Shown here: positions 16,826-25,106 of the stretch, piece by piece | How the letters are laid out: each line of letters starts with the position of its first letter | How positions within the stretch are numbered: the first letter of the stretch is position 1 | Assembly: GCA_963930055.1 (NCBI GenBank) | Contig: CAWVKS010000001.1 | Coordinates: forward strand, 124,001 to 188,000 | Direction of reading: 5' to 3' | Length of the DNA stretch: 64,000 nucleotides | Origin: Pullichristensenella sp963930055 | GTDB taxonomy: Bacteria; Bacillota; Clostridia; Christensenellales; Aristaeellaceae | Notes under the pieces: generated by a model | Seen by the model: only the letters and a program-made list of their open reading frames with translations | The model's database searches: none | What the model was told of the DNA's origin: nothing | Program-made: the position numbers and the translations under genes

Positions 16826-17542
16826 ATGTACAAGCGCATCATACTCAAACTGAGCGGCGAGACCCTCGCCCCGGAGACGCTCGAAGGCGCGAAGAGCCCG
16901 ACCTTTGACGCCGCGCGCGTGGAGGAAGTCGCCCGCGTCATCGCCGAGCTTTCCGGCATGGGCGTGCAGGTGGGCGTGGTCATGGGCGGCGGCAACATCT
17001 GGCGCGGCCGCTTTTCCGAGGAAATGAACGCCGTCAACGCCGACCAGATGGGCATGCTGGCCACGGTCATCAACGCCCTGGCCGTCGAGGACGCGCTCTG
17101 CCGCCTGGGCAAGAAGGCCACCGTGTTCACCGCGCAGGAGATGAACCGCTTCGCCCGCCTCTACACGGCCAAGGCCGCCATCGAGTGCATGGAAAACGGC
17201 GAGATCGTCCTCCTTGCCGGCGGCACGGGCAACCCCTTCTTCACCACCGATACGGGCGCGGCGCTGCGCGCGGCGGAACTGAAGGCCGACGCGGTGTTCA
17301 AGGGGACCACCGTGGAGGGCGTCTACGACAGCGACCCGCGCAAAAACCCGGACGCGCAGCTCATCCGCGACATCAGCTACCGCGAGGCCGTCACCCGCGG
17401 ACTGCGGGTCATGGACCTGACCGCCTTCATGCTCTGCATGGAACAGAAGGTGCCGGTGGTGCGCGTGTTCTCCATGGAGAACCTCGGCAACATACTCCGC
17501 GTGGCCGCGGGGGAGGATCTGGGCACGACCGTACACGAATAA
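16826..17542 (+). CDS. pyrH: UMP kinase
   Basis: The product is 238 aa. ATG 16826 is preferred over GTG 16817 because GGGGGAG (16811-16817) is well spaced from it. Motifs are YKRIILKLSGE at the N-terminus, VMGGGNIWRG, LAGGTGNPFFTTDT and the KGTTVEGVYDSDP segment, typical of bacterial hexameric UMP kinase (amino-acid kinase fold). It phosphorylates UMP to UDP. The usual downstream partner frr is not found here; a regulator-like gene follows instead. Confidence 0.96.
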   Translation: MYKRIILKLSGETLAPETLEGAKSPTFDAARVEEVARVIAELSGMGVQVGVVMGGGNIWRGRFSEEMNAVNADQMGMLATVINALAVEDALCRLGKKATVFTAQEMNRFARLYTAKAAIECMENGEIVLLAGGTGNPFFTTDTGAALRAAELKADAVFKGTTVEGVYDSDPRKNPDAQLIRDISYREAVTRGLRVMDLTAFMLCMEQKVPVVRVFSMENLGNILRVAAGEDLGTTVHE

Positions 17543-17665
17543 TGCGATACTTTTCGGGGCTTTCGCAACGCGGGAGCCCCGCTTGCTGCCGGCAGGGCCG
17601 GGAATGGGGCCTGGCCAGCCGGGAAACGAAACGATGCGCGCACGCGCGCGACAGGAGGATCCCAC

Positions 17666-18335
17666 GTGGACGAGATACGCATCCTGGCAAATTCTGCGCT
17701 TTTTGCCGGCATCGGCGGCGAGGACATCGCCGCCCTCCTGCGTTGCCTTGCGCCCCGCCGCCGTCATTATCGCGCCGGGGAGACGATCCTGCGCGCGGGG
17801 GAACTTGCGCTGGAAGTGGGCGCGGTGCTGGAAGGCAGCGTGCGCATTGAGCGCGTGGACGCCTGGGGCAGCCGTTTCATCCTCGAACGCTTCGGCGCGG
17901 GCGAGATTTTCGCCGAGGCCTATGCCTGCGTGGAGGGCGAGCCGCTGCTCACCGACGTGGTGGCGGCGTCGGATTGCGCTGTGCTCTTTCTGGACGCGGC
18001 GCGCGCCCTGCGCCCCTGTCCCACGGCCTGCGCCCGCCACACGCGCCTTCTGCGCAACCTGTACACTAGATCGCGTGTTAACCTGTTGCTCTCCCGTCGC
18101 ATCCGCCTCATTGCGCCGCACACCATCCGCGAGCGCCTGCTCGCCTACCTGTCCGGCGAGGCGCTGCGGCGCGGTACGCGCTCCTTCGTCATCCCCTTCG
18201 ACCGCCAGCAGCTGGCGGACTATCTGGCCGTGGAGCGCAGCGCGCTTTCGGCGGAGCTTTCCCGCATGCGCCGCGACGGGCCTCATCGAGTGCGAGCGCA
18301 GCCGCTTTACGCTTTTGACCGAGGAAGAGCGATGA
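17666..18335 (+). pseudogene. Crp/Fnr-family transcriptional regulator, interrupted by one extra base
   Basis: GTG 17666 follows CAGGAGG. The first 200 residues show an N-terminal cyclic-nucleotide-binding-like beta-barrel (LFAGIGGEDIAALLRCL, then LRAGELALEVGAVLEGSVRI) and a C-terminal helix-turn-helix (DRQQLADYLAVERSALSAELSRMRRDG). After RRDG, near 18278, the frame must move by one base to read LIECERSRFTLLTEEER ending at the TGA 18333-18335. That is the expected family ending. One extra G in GACGGG explains it. This could be a sequencing error or a real frameshift. Without correction the frame runs into the next gene. Confidence 0.75.
18062..18079. repeat. 18-bp exact repeat, copy 1
   Basis: TACACTAGATCGCGTGTT occurs here inside the regulator gene and again at 21675-21692 upstream of the GrpB-family gene, in the same orientation. 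The codons it uses here (TAC ACT AGA) are atypical for the GC-rich surroundings. Confidence 0.7.
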
Positions 18336-18800
18336 AGAAACGGGAAAAGCGCCTGCTTGGCGCCCTCGCCCGCGGCCGCGCGCGCATCGCCGCCGCGGAC
18401 GTGCCGCCGCCGTGCCGCAAAAGCGGCGCGGAGCTGCTTGCGTGGCTGGAAGCGCGCTATCGCCTGACGCCGCTCACCAGCGCGCGCGTTTTGGCGGTCG
18501 CCCGTGAAAACGTGCTTTTGAACCCGCCGCTGCGGGAAAAACTGCCGCCGGGGCAAGCGCCGCGTCCCGCCGCTTTCGCCCTGCCGGGGCAGGGGACGGC
18601 GCGGATGGCCGGCCATGGTTTTCCTCGACCTCGCTTCCGGCTGCTTTTTTGTCGAAAACGATGTGGAACTGCGCGACCGCCTCACCGCCTTGCAGGGGCT
18701 AGACGGGGCCGACGCGAAAAATCCCTGGATGGTCGATCGCTACACGCGCTGCAAGGCGCTCTATGGAGAGGATGGCAATGGAGATACGCCGCGCCCTTGA
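18332..18800 (+). pseudogene. unknown protein gene, interrupted by a +1 frameshift
   Basis: ATG 18332 overlaps the end of the regulator gene (CGATGA). The first frame encodes about 90 residues beginning MKKREKRLLGALARGRARIA, with a typical charged/Ala-rich composition. Near 18605 the coding signal moves by one base to MVFLDLASGCFFVENDVELRDRL and continues to a stop at 18798-18800. One extra C in GGCCGGCCATGG would explain it. I recognise no family. It overlaps the NUDIX start, so the three genes look like one operon with the Crp/Fnr regulator. Confidence 0.5.
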
Positions 18801-19348
18801 GGCCTACCGGCCCTTCAACGAACAGGAAGAACGCGACCGGCAGGCGATGCTCGCCGCCATGGACGCGCATAAGGACGTCTTCCTGCGCACCTGCGCGTTT
18901 TTCCACATGACGGCCTCGGCGTGGATCGTCAACGCCCGCCGCGACCGTGCGCTGATGGCCTGGCACAACATCTATCGTTCCTGGTCGTGGCTGGGGCGGC
19001 CACGCGGATGGCGAAACCGACCTTCTCCGCGTCGCCCTGCGCGAGGCGCGCGAGGAGAGCGGCCTTGCCCATGTGCGCCCCGTGTCGGAGGACGTCTTTT
19101 CCCTGGAGATACTCACCGTCAACGGCCATGAAAAGCGCGGAAAGTACGTGCATTCCCACCTGCACCTCAACGTTACCTACCTTCTCGAAGGCGACGAGGG
19201 CGACGAACTGCGCAACAAGCCCGACGAGAACAGCGGCGTTCGCTGGTTTTCCCTCGACGATGCCGTGGCCGCCTCCGTGGAACCGTGGATGCAAAGGCGC
19301 GTCTACGAAAAGCTCAACGCCAAACTGCGCGCGGGGTGGGAAAGATGA
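18778..19348 (+). pseudogene. NUDIX hydrolase, interrupted by one extra base
   Basis: GGAGAGG precedes ATG 18778 (MEIRRALEAYRPFN). The reading frame holds to SWSWLG near 18995, then needs a one-base shift (GGGG for GGG). It continues as GGHADGETDLLRVALREAREESGL, a recognisable Nudix box, and ends GWER at 19348. Read through, the protein is about 189 aa, normal for HADG-type NUDIX hydrolases. The substrate cannot be predicted. The stop overlaps the GNAT start (ATGA). Confidence 0.8.
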
Positions 19349-19908
19349 GCCGCTTATTCCGCCTGGCGACGGAAGCCGACGCCCGGGCTCTGCTCGCCAT
19401 CTACGCGCCCTACACGCGCGGCACGGCCAGCTTTGAGGACGGCCCGCCCGCGCTGGAGGAATTTGCCGCGCGCATACGCGACATCTCCGCCGTTTACCCC
19501 TACATCGTCTGCGAGGTGGACGGGGAAATTGCCGGCTATGCCTACGCCCACCTGTACAAGGAGCGCGCTGCCTACCGCTGGAACGTGGAAGTGACCATCT
19601 ACCTGTCGCCCGCCTTCCACCGCCGGGGCATTGGCCGCGCCCTGATGGAACGCCTCCTGGAAATGCTGCGCCGTCAGGGCGTGCGCATGGCGTACAGCTG
19701 CATCACCCTGCCCAACCCCGCCAGCACCGGCCTGCACGCGGCCATGGGCTTTGCCGAGGCCGGCGTGCTCACGGACGCGGGCTGGAAAAACGGCCAGTGG
19801 CGCGACGTCGTCTGGATGCAGAAGCGCCTGAACGAAAGCACGGACGCGCCCCGCGAAGTCGTCCCCATCGGCAACATCGACGTGCGCGACCTTCTGGGGA
19901 GCGATTGA
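19345..19908 (+). CDS. GNAT acetyltransferase, phosphinothricin-acetyltransferase type
   Basis: The product is 187 aa from ATG 19345, overlapping the NUDIX stop by 4 bp. Family features: RLATEADARALLAIYAPYTRGTASFED at the N-terminus, VEVTIYLSPAFHRRGIGRALMERLLEML as the acetyl-CoA-binding motif A, and LPNPASTGLHAAMGF in motif B. It is similar to the YncA/Pat group that acetylates small amines or amino-acid analogues. The extra about 20 residues at the C-terminus (REVVPIGNIDVRDLLGSD) are unusual. A bidirectional terminator follows. Confidence 0.88.
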   Translation: MSRLFRLATEADARALLAIYAPYTRGTASFEDGPPALEEFAARIRDISAVYPYIVCEVDGEIAGYAYAHLYKERAAYRWNVEVTIYLSPAFHRRGIGRALMERLLEMLRRQGVRMAYSCITLPNPASTGLHAAMGFAEAGVLTDAGWKNGQWRDVVWMQKRLNESTDAPREVVPIGNIDVRDLLGSD

Positions 19909-19913
19909 CGGAC

Positions 19914-19963
19914 AAAAAACAGCCGCCCGCCCGAATCCCCGGGCAGGCGGCCGTCCTGTTTTT
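19914..19963. terminator. bidirectional intrinsic terminator
   Basis: A GC-rich hairpin pairs GCCGCCCGCCCG (19922-19933) with CGGGCAGGCGGC, with one mismatch. It is flanked by AAAAAA (19914-19919) and a T-run at 19958-19963. It lies between convergent genes. Confidence 0.85.
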
Positions 19964-19966
19964 GGG

Positions 19967-21142
19967 TCAGGTGGCGCTGTGCGTCCGCACGGCCTCATAA
20001 AGGGCGCCGCCGGGCGCGAAATCCTCATAAGGCTCCGCCCAGATGCGCACCACGTTCAGGCCGTCGCGGTAGCACAGGCGCAGGGCGTAAGGATAGCTTG
20101 TGTTTTCGACCAGCGCAAGGAGCCATTCCACCGTTTCGCTGGAAATGGCCACGTCGAGCGGCAGGAGACCGCCGCCGGCGGAGACAACGGACAGGGAGAG
20201 CGCGTCCACGCCCAACGCCTCGGCAAGTTCGGGGCGCGTTTCGCCTTCTCCGGTATAGGCGTCGAACACGCGCCGCGCCACCCACTCCCAGCGGCAGCCG
20301 GCCATTTCCACGGACAGAAAGCGACTCCTGCCAAGGAACGTTTCCCGGGAAGAAGCATAGTTGGCCTGTACCGGGACGAAGAAGGAGCCGTCCGTTTCAT
20401 AGGCGCTGTATTCGCCCTCCAGCCCGTAGACGTTTTCGAGCGTATAGGGCGCTTCCGCTTCCGGCAGGGGCGCGTTGGGATAGGCGGGCGGGAACGGATA
20501 AACGGCCAAAACGACGCCCAAAACGAGCGTAAGGCAGATCTCTGCCGCGCGCAGCACGAGATTTTTCTGCCACCAGCGCCGCAGTACGTTCTGACGAACA
20601 TCACCCTCGATGGCGCGCGCCCCACGCCGCAGACAGATGGCGGCGGCTGCCAGCATCATGGCGGGGTATACGAGGAGGAACAGCCCTCCCAAGACTCCGC
20701 TGCGCATCAGGTCAAAGCCGTCGCCGCACAGCCGCATGATGGCGTACAGCAACAGGTAAAACGCGGCGAGCCCCGCCCATGCCAGCGCCTTCCGCCGGCA
20801 GCGGCGGCGCACGTAGGCCTCTGTCGTCCCGTCCTCTATCTCCTTCGCCGTCCCCGCCGCGTCCTCAAGTATGTATACGTCCTCGCCGGAACCGGCCAGG
20901 CGCCAACCCTCCGTTTCGCAGCGCTCGAGAAACGCCGTCAGCCCCGCCTCCGCGTGCGCAACCACGCGGTAACGCCTGCCGCCGCCGTCCTCTTTGAGCA
21001 TCACATCCGCATCATCCATCGCCGCCAGAGACCAGCCCTGCCGCGCCTTGTCGTTCAGCCACGCCTCCAGCGCCCGCGTGCGCAGCCACAGGTCGGGGGC
21101 GAGCGTCGCCAGCTCAGAATGTACAGGCTGGAAAAGCGCCAT
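19967..21142 (-). CDS. DUF2812-like membrane protein
   Basis: The product is 391 aa; the minus-strand GGAAAGGAGGGC precedes the ATG at 21142. The longer frame to 21235 has no ribosome site. Residues 1-125 contain two repeats of an ALEAWLNDKARQGWSL-type motif followed by YRVVAHAE, the DUF2812 pattern. Four transmembrane helices follow (about 140-250). A C-terminal extracytoplasmic domain of about 140 residues completes the protein. DUF2812 proteins are often paired with PadR regulators; none is seen here. Function unknown. Confidence 0.7.
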   Translation of the reverse strand: MALFQPVHSELATLAPDLWLRTRALEAWLNDKARQGWSLAAMDDADVMLKEDGGGRRYRVVAHAEAGLTAFLERCETEGWRLAGSGEDVYILEDAAGTAKEIEDGTTEAYVRRRCRRKALAWAGLAAFYLLLYAIMRLCGDGFDLMRSGVLGGLFLLVYPAMMLAAAAICLRRGARAIEGDVRQNVLRRWWQKNLVLRAAEICLTLVLGVVLAVYPFPPAYPNAPLPEAEAPYTLENVYGLEGEYSAYETDGSFFVPVQANYASSRETFLGRSRFLSVEMAGCRWEWVARRVFDAYTGEGETRPELAEALGVDALSLSVVSAGGGLLPLDVAISSETVEWLLALVENTSYPYALRLCYRDGLNVVRIWAEPYEDFAPGGALYEAVRTHSAT

Positions 21143-21159
21143 GGAAGCCCTCCTTTCCG

Positions 21160-21669
21160 TTACGCCGGCTGTCCGCGGTACCACTTGAGCGCCCGCGCTT
21201 CCAGTGCCCGCACATATTCGTCCTTGCCGTCGCAATAGCCGTCCCAGTCGAGGGGAAAGCGCGCGGCCAGCGCCTTTTTCAGTTTCCCATAGGCGCGCGC
21301 CTCATCCGCGTGGGCGCGCAGGTAGGCAGGTACGGCCAGATGGCGCTCGATGGCCTCCCTGTTTTCTTCGGCAAAGACATGCACGTGATGCGTGCGCTCG
21401 TCGCCGCCCTTGTGAAAGTAGCGCCGCCCGGGGATGCCAAATTCACCCATGGGCGTGTAGCCAAGGGCGATGAACCCCTCGTTGCACTCGTCCACGGCCC
21501 CGATGTCGCGTACCACGGGCATTATGTCGAGGATGGGTTTGGCGCACAGTCCCGGCACGCTCGTCGAGCCGATGTGATGGATGGCGACCATATTCTCCCC
21601 AAGCACATTGGCGATGCGCGCCGCCTCCCGCTGAAACGCCTCCGCCCACTCCGGCCGATAGTCCACCAC
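21160..21669 (-). CDS. GrpB family protein (UPF0157 type)
   Basis: About 169 aa with VDYRPEWAEAFQREAARI, HHIGSTSVPGLCAKPILDIMPVV and HHVHVFAEEN, the conserved core of the GrpB/nucleotidyltransferase-like family. The assigned start (GTG 21669) has a poorly placed ribosome site: AGGAGG lies 27 nt upstream. The intervening bases contain the 18-bp repeat at 21675-21692. Removing those 18 bases would put AGGAGG 8 nt before the GTG. So the start region may be altered or mis-assembled. Biochemical role is uncertain. Confidence 0.8.
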   Translation of the reverse strand: MVDYRPEWAEAFQREAARIANVLGENMVAIHHIGSTSVPGLCAKPILDIMPVVRDIGAVDECNEGFIALGYTPMGEFGIPGRRYFHKGGDERTHHVHVFAEENREAIERHLAVPAYLRAHADEARAYGKLKKALAARFPLDWDGYCDGKDEYVRALEARALKWYRGQPA

Positions 21670-21674
21670 GACGA

Positions 21675-21692
21675 TACACTAGATCGCGTGTT
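21675..21692. repeat. 18-bp exact repeat, copy 2
   Basis: This is the same 18 bases as 18062-18079. Here it separates the ribosome site from the start codon of the GrpB-family gene on the minus strand. Confidence 0.7.
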
Positions 21693-21707
21693 CATCCTCC
21701 TGCCATC

Positions 21708-21736
21708 ATCATACCATGCCCGCCGCCCGCGCGCAA
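21708..21736 (-). promoter_or_regulatory. promoter of the GrpB-family gene
   Basis: On the minus strand TTGCGC (21736-21731) and TATGAT (21713-21708) are 17 bp apart. Transcription would start about 10 nt before the AGGAGG ribosome site. Confidence 0.6.
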
Positions 21737-21748
21737 CCGAAACTTTTC

Positions 21749-21777
21749 TTGAAACCCACACGCCCCCGTGATAGAAT
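21749..21777 (+). promoter_or_regulatory. promoter of azlCD
   Basis: TTGAAA (21749-21754) and TAGAAT (21772-21777) are separated by 17 bp. They are followed by CGGAGG and a TTG start at 21799, so the leader is very short. Confidence 0.7.
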
Positions 21778-21798
21778 AACTCTTCGGAGGCGGTCAAT

Positions 21799-22482
21799 TT
21801 GCGCAAGGAAATGGCCTACGCCCTCAGGCGGACGGTGCCGGTCGCCTGCGGCTACATCTTTCTCGGCATGGCCTTTGGCGTGCTGCTCAACGAGGCGGGC
21901 TACGGCCCGGTCTGGGCGCTGTGTTCGAGCCTGTTTATCTACGCCGGCTCCATGCAGTTTATCATGGTCTCGCTTTTGTCGGCGGGCGCGCCCCTCTACA
22001 CCGTGGCCGTGACCACCTTTCTGGTCAACGCCCGCCACATCTTCTATGGCCTTGGCATGCTGGAAAAATTCCGCGGCCTGGGCAGACGCTTTCCCTACAT
22101 GGCCTTCGCCCTTACGGACGAGACGTACAGCGTGCTCTGCTCCATGGATGCGCCCACGGGCATGGACTGGAACGACTGCGCCTTTTACGTTTCCATTTTC
22201 GACCAGTGTTACTGGGTGCTTGGCTCCCTGCTCGGCTCGCTGCTGGGGCAGGCCCTGCCTGTGGATCTCACCGGCATCGACTTTTCCATGACCGCCCTTT
22301 TCGTGGTCATCTTCGTCGATCAGTGGAAGCAGTTCCCCTCGCACGTGCCCGCGCTCACCGGCCTTACCTGCGCGGTGGCGGCGCGGCTGCTCTTCGGGCC
22401 GGACAACTTCCTGCTCATCGCCCTCATCGCGGCGGTGGCCATACTCGCCGCGCTGCGGGGAAGATTGGAGGCGAAGGCATGA
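21799..22482 (+). CDS. azlC: AzlC family branched-chain amino acid exporter subunit
   Basis: The product is 227 aa from TTG 21799 (GGAGG at 21786-21790). Several transmembrane helices are visible, and the PVACGYIFLGMAFGVLL, FIYAGSMQFIMVSLL and NARHIFYGLGMLEKF signatures are characteristic of AzlC. With the small partner AzlD it forms an exporter of branched-chain amino acids, known from azaleucine resistance in Bacillus. The stop overlaps the azlD start. Confidence 0.92.
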   Translation: MRKEMAYALRRTVPVACGYIFLGMAFGVLLNEAGYGPVWALCSSLFIYAGSMQFIMVSLLSAGAPLYTVAVTTFLVNARHIFYGLGMLEKFRGLGRRFPYMAFALTDETYSVLCSMDAPTGMDWNDCAFYVSIFDQCYWVLGSLLGSLLGQALPVDLTGIDFSMTALFVVIFVDQWKQFPSHVPALTGLTCAVAARLLFGPDNFLLIALIAAVAILAALRGRLEAKA

Positions 22483-22802
22483 ACGCCATTCTCATCGTCG
22501 CCGTCACCGCGCTTATGACCATCGCCGTGCGTTTTCTGCCTTTCGCCGTCTTTGGCAAGCGTCCGCTGCCGCGCATGGTGACCTATCTCGGCCGCGTGCT
22601 GCCGCCGGCGATCATGGCGGCGCTGGTGGTGTATTGCCTGAAGAACGTCGATCTCACGGCGTACCCCTTCAGCCTTGCCGAGATCATCGCCGTGGCAGTG
22701 ACGGCGCTTGCGCATATCTGGAAGCGCAGCACGCTTCTGAGCATCGCCGTGGGCACGGCCTGCTACATGCTCCTCATCCGCACGGCCTTTCCCGCGCTTT
22801 GA
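22479..22802 (+). CDS. azlD: AzlD family branched-chain amino acid exporter subunit
   Basis: The product is 107 aa from ATG 22479, overlapping the azlC stop (ATGA). It is a small protein with three or four hydrophobic segments and the AVRFLPFAVFGKRPLPRMV and VLPPAIMAALVVYCLKN motifs typical of AzlD. It is the obligatory small subunit of the AzlCD exporter. A hairpin terminator follows directly. Confidence 0.92.
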   Translation: MNAILIVAVTALMTIAVRFLPFAVFGKRPLPRMVTYLGRVLPPAIMAALVVYCLKNVDLTAYPFSLAEIIAVAVTALAHIWKRSTLLSIAVGTACYMLLIRTAFPAL

Positions 22803-22815
22803 CCCCAATAAAATC

Positions 22816-22855
22816 GCCCCGGCAGCATATCTTGCTGTCGGGGCGTCGCGTTTTT
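22816..22855. terminator. intrinsic terminator between azlD and the convergent UPF0210 gene
   Basis: GCCCCGGCAGCA (22816-22827) pairs with TGCTGTCGGGGC (22833-22844) with one G-U pair, followed by TTTTTT from 22851. It mainly serves the plus strand, but AT-rich flanks on both sides make it usable in either direction. Confidence 0.85.
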
Positions 22856-24208
22856 TCAGTTCTTCAGGCTGTTGAGCGGCGCGGGGATGCGCCCGCCGCG
22901 GCGGATGAAAGCCGCGGAGGAGAATTCATGCACCGGCATTACCGGCGCGCGACCGAGCAGGCCGCCGAATTCCACCGAATCGCCCACCTTCTTGCCCGGC
23001 GCGGGGATGATGCGCACGGCGGTGGTCTTGTTGTTGATCATGCCGATGGCCGCTTCGTCGGCGATGATGGCGGAAATCGTCTCCGCCGAGGTGTCGCCCG
23101 GCACGGCGATCATATCAAGGCCCACCGAGCAGACGCAGGTCATGGCCTCGAGTTTGTCCAGCGTCAACGCGCCCTTTTCCGCGGCGCGGATCATGCCGAT
23201 GTCCTCGCTGACAGGGATGAAGGCGCCGGAAAGGCCGCCCACGTGCGAGGAGGCCATGACGCCGCCCTTCTTCACCGCGTCGTTTAAAAGCGCCAGCGCC
23301 GCGGTGGTCCCGTGCGTGCCGCAGACCTCCAGCCCCATTTCCTCGAGGATCTCCGCCACCGAGTCGCCCACGGCCGGGGTGGGGGCGAGGGAGAGGTCGA
23401 CGATGCCAAAGGGCACGCCCAGCCGCCGCGAGGCTTCGCGGGCGACCAATTGCCCGATGCGGGTGATGCGGAAGGCCGTGCGCTTGACCGTCTCGGCCAC
23501 CACGTCGAAGGGCTCGTCCCGCACGTCCTCCAGGGCGCTTTTGACCACGCCCGGGCCGCTGACGCCCACGCTGATGGCGGCGTCGCCCTCGCCGGGGCCG
23601 TGGAACGCGCCGGCCATGAAGGGGTTGTCCTCCACGGCGTTGGCAAAGGCCACGAATTTGGCGCAGCCCAGGCCGTCGTTGTCTTTGGTCAATTCGGCGG
23701 TCTTTTTGATCGCCTTGCCCAGCAGCGCCACAGCGTCCATGTCGATGCCGGCGCGCGTGGAGGCCACGTTCACCGACGAGCAGAGGAAGCCCGTGGTGGC
23801 AAGCGCCTCGGGGATGGACTCGATCAGCCGCCGGTCGGCGTCGGTCATGCCCTTCTGCACCAGGGCCGAATAGCCGCCGATGAAGTCCACGCCGGTCGCC
23901 CTGGCCGCGTCGTCCAGCGCCCGCGCCAGCGGCACGGGGTCGTCCACGCCGCCGGAGATGAGCGCCGCCGGGGTCACGGAGATGCGTTTGTTGACGATGG
24001 GCACGCCGAATTCGCGCTCGATCTCCTCGCCCACGGCCACCAGGCGCTCGGCCTTGCGGGTGATGCGGTCGTAAACGCGGCGGCAGAGCACGCCGATATC
24101 GTCGCTGACGCAGGGAAACAGGGAAATGCCCATGGTGATGGTGCGCACGTCGAGCTTTTCGCGGTCGATCATGCGCAGCGTATCGAGTATTTCAGAAGTA
24201 TGGATCAT
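22856..24208 (-). CDS. UPF0210 (PFL/DUF711) family protein
   Basis: The product is 450 aa, starting MIHTSEILDTLRMIDREKLDVRTITMGISL. The length and the VNKRISVTPAALISGG, GVDFIGGYSALVQKG and GVSGPGVVKSALED segments match UPF0210. Structures in this family resemble glycyl-radical enzymes, but activity is unproven. It follows the UPF0237 ACT-domain gene by 11 bp. These two genes are conserved neighbours across Firmicutes and archaea, suggesting that the ACT protein regulates this one. Confidence 0.92.
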   Translation of the reverse strand: MIHTSEILDTLRMIDREKLDVRTITMGISLFPCVSDDIGVLCRRVYDRITRKAERLVAVGEEIEREFGVPIVNKRISVTPAALISGGVDDPVPLARALDDAARATGVDFIGGYSALVQKGMTDADRRLIESIPEALATTGFLCSSVNVASTRAGIDMDAVALLGKAIKKTAELTKDNDGLGCAKFVAFANAVEDNPFMAGAFHGPGEGDAAISVGVSGPGVVKSALEDVRDEPFDVVAETVKRTAFRITRIGQLVAREASRRLGVPFGIVDLSLAPTPAVGDSVAEILEEMGLEVCGTHGTTAALALLNDAVKKGGVMASSHVGGLSGAFIPVSEDIGMIRAAEKGALTLDKLEAMTCVCSVGLDMIAVPGDTSAETISAIIADEAAIGMINNKTTAVRIIPAPGKKVGDSVEFGGLLGRAPVMPVHEFSSAAFIRRGGRIPAPLNSLKN

Positions 24209-24219
24209 CGCGTTCTCCC

Positions 24220-24501
24220 TCAGATCTGGTGCATGGCCTCGAAGATCTCGCTGCGCTGCACGCGGATCTGCAGCCCCAGCTCCTCCCCAAGGCGCGTAAG
24301 GCGGCCGGAAAGCTGGTCAAAGGCGCAGTCCGGCGAAGAGATGTCCGCCACCAGCACCATGTTGAACAGCCCCGATAAGACCGTCTGGGAAATGTCGACG
24401 ATGTTGGCGTCGCACTCGTACAAAACGGCGCTGACCTTGGCGATGATGCCCTTGCGGTCATAGCCCAGTACGGTGACGACCGCCTTTTTGGAATCCGTCA
24501 T
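24220..24501 (-). CDS. UPF0237 ACT domain protein
   Basis: The product is 93 aa. ATG at 24501 has GGGAGGGC upstream on the minus strand, which the upstream extension to 24543 lacks. It is a single ACT domain (VVTVLGYDRKGIIAKVSAVLYECDANIVDIS). ACT domains bind amino acids or similar ligands. It lies immediately upstream of the UPF0210 gene, its conserved partner, and is presumably its regulatory subunit. Confidence 0.92.
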   Translation of the reverse strand: MTDSKKAVVTVLGYDRKGIIAKVSAVLYECDANIVDISQTVLSGLFNMVLVADISSPDCAFDQLSGRLTRLGEELGLQIRVQRSEIFEAMHQI

Positions 24502-24745
24502 GTTGCCCTCCCTTTCAACACATAAGGCGCTCCCCCGGCCCAAGGCGCAGGGTTACGCCAATTTGCTGCTTGTAAGATTTATGTAACTGTCCGCCCCGAA
24601 AACGAAGCGACTTTGCCGCAAAAACACCGTTTTAAGCATCCAAGACGCGCAAAACGGGAGAAATGCCAACATTTTCCAGCATCCTTAACCAAAGAAAAAC
24701 GGGCTGGCTACCATTTTCTGACAAAACCTTCGGTTACATGGAAGC

Positions 24746-24988
24746 TCAGTCCGCAAATCCATCGTCCTCTGCAAGCGGCCTGGGCGGCGCTTCCCGCCCT
24801 TCAAAGGCGAAAAACCCCTCGAACGCGCCCGGCTGTCGCGCCAGATCATGCAGCTGTTCGCGGCTGAGCGGCGCGCTCAGGCCCAAGCAATCGCGGCAGT
24901 GCCGCCCGCACTGGGGGCAGACACAGCCAAGTTCCGGGCCGTCGGCGTGCACCATATAGGCGCCGCAATCCGGGCAACCGCAACGCAT
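24746..24988 (-). CDS. small zinc-ribbon protein, unknown function
   Basis: The product is 80 aa. The ATG at 24988 is 6 nt from GGAGGG, whereas the ATG at 24994 abuts it. The N-terminal half has three CxxC-type pairs (CGCPDCG, CVCPQCG, CRDCLG), likely binding one or two zinc ions. The C-terminal half is acidic and proline-rich. It stands alone between AT-richer spacers. The 240 bp to the ACT gene show no gene or clear promoter. Confidence 0.6.
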   Translation of the reverse strand: MRCGCPDCGAYMVHADGPELGCVCPQCGRHCRDCLGLSAPLSREQLHDLARQPGAFEGFFAFEGREAPPRPLAEDDGFAD

Positions 24989-25106
24989 AGGCATCCCTCC
25001 GGGTCATTCAATACCATATTCGACAAACTTGCGACATTTCCTGCCCCCAAAACGGATTTTCAGAAATTTTTCTCATATTTTTGTGCCGCGCCCCGGCGCA
25101 GGGGCG

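Noticed and set aside
18270..19000. Programmed ribosomal frameshifting in the Crp/NUDIX operon
   Set aside because: No slippery heptamer or stimulatory structure is visible at the shift points, and three unrelated genes in a row would all need it.
24502..24745. Plus-strand ORFs in the gap before the zinc-ribbon gene
   Set aside because: They lack ribosome sites and overlap the real minus-strand gene; composition is not coding.
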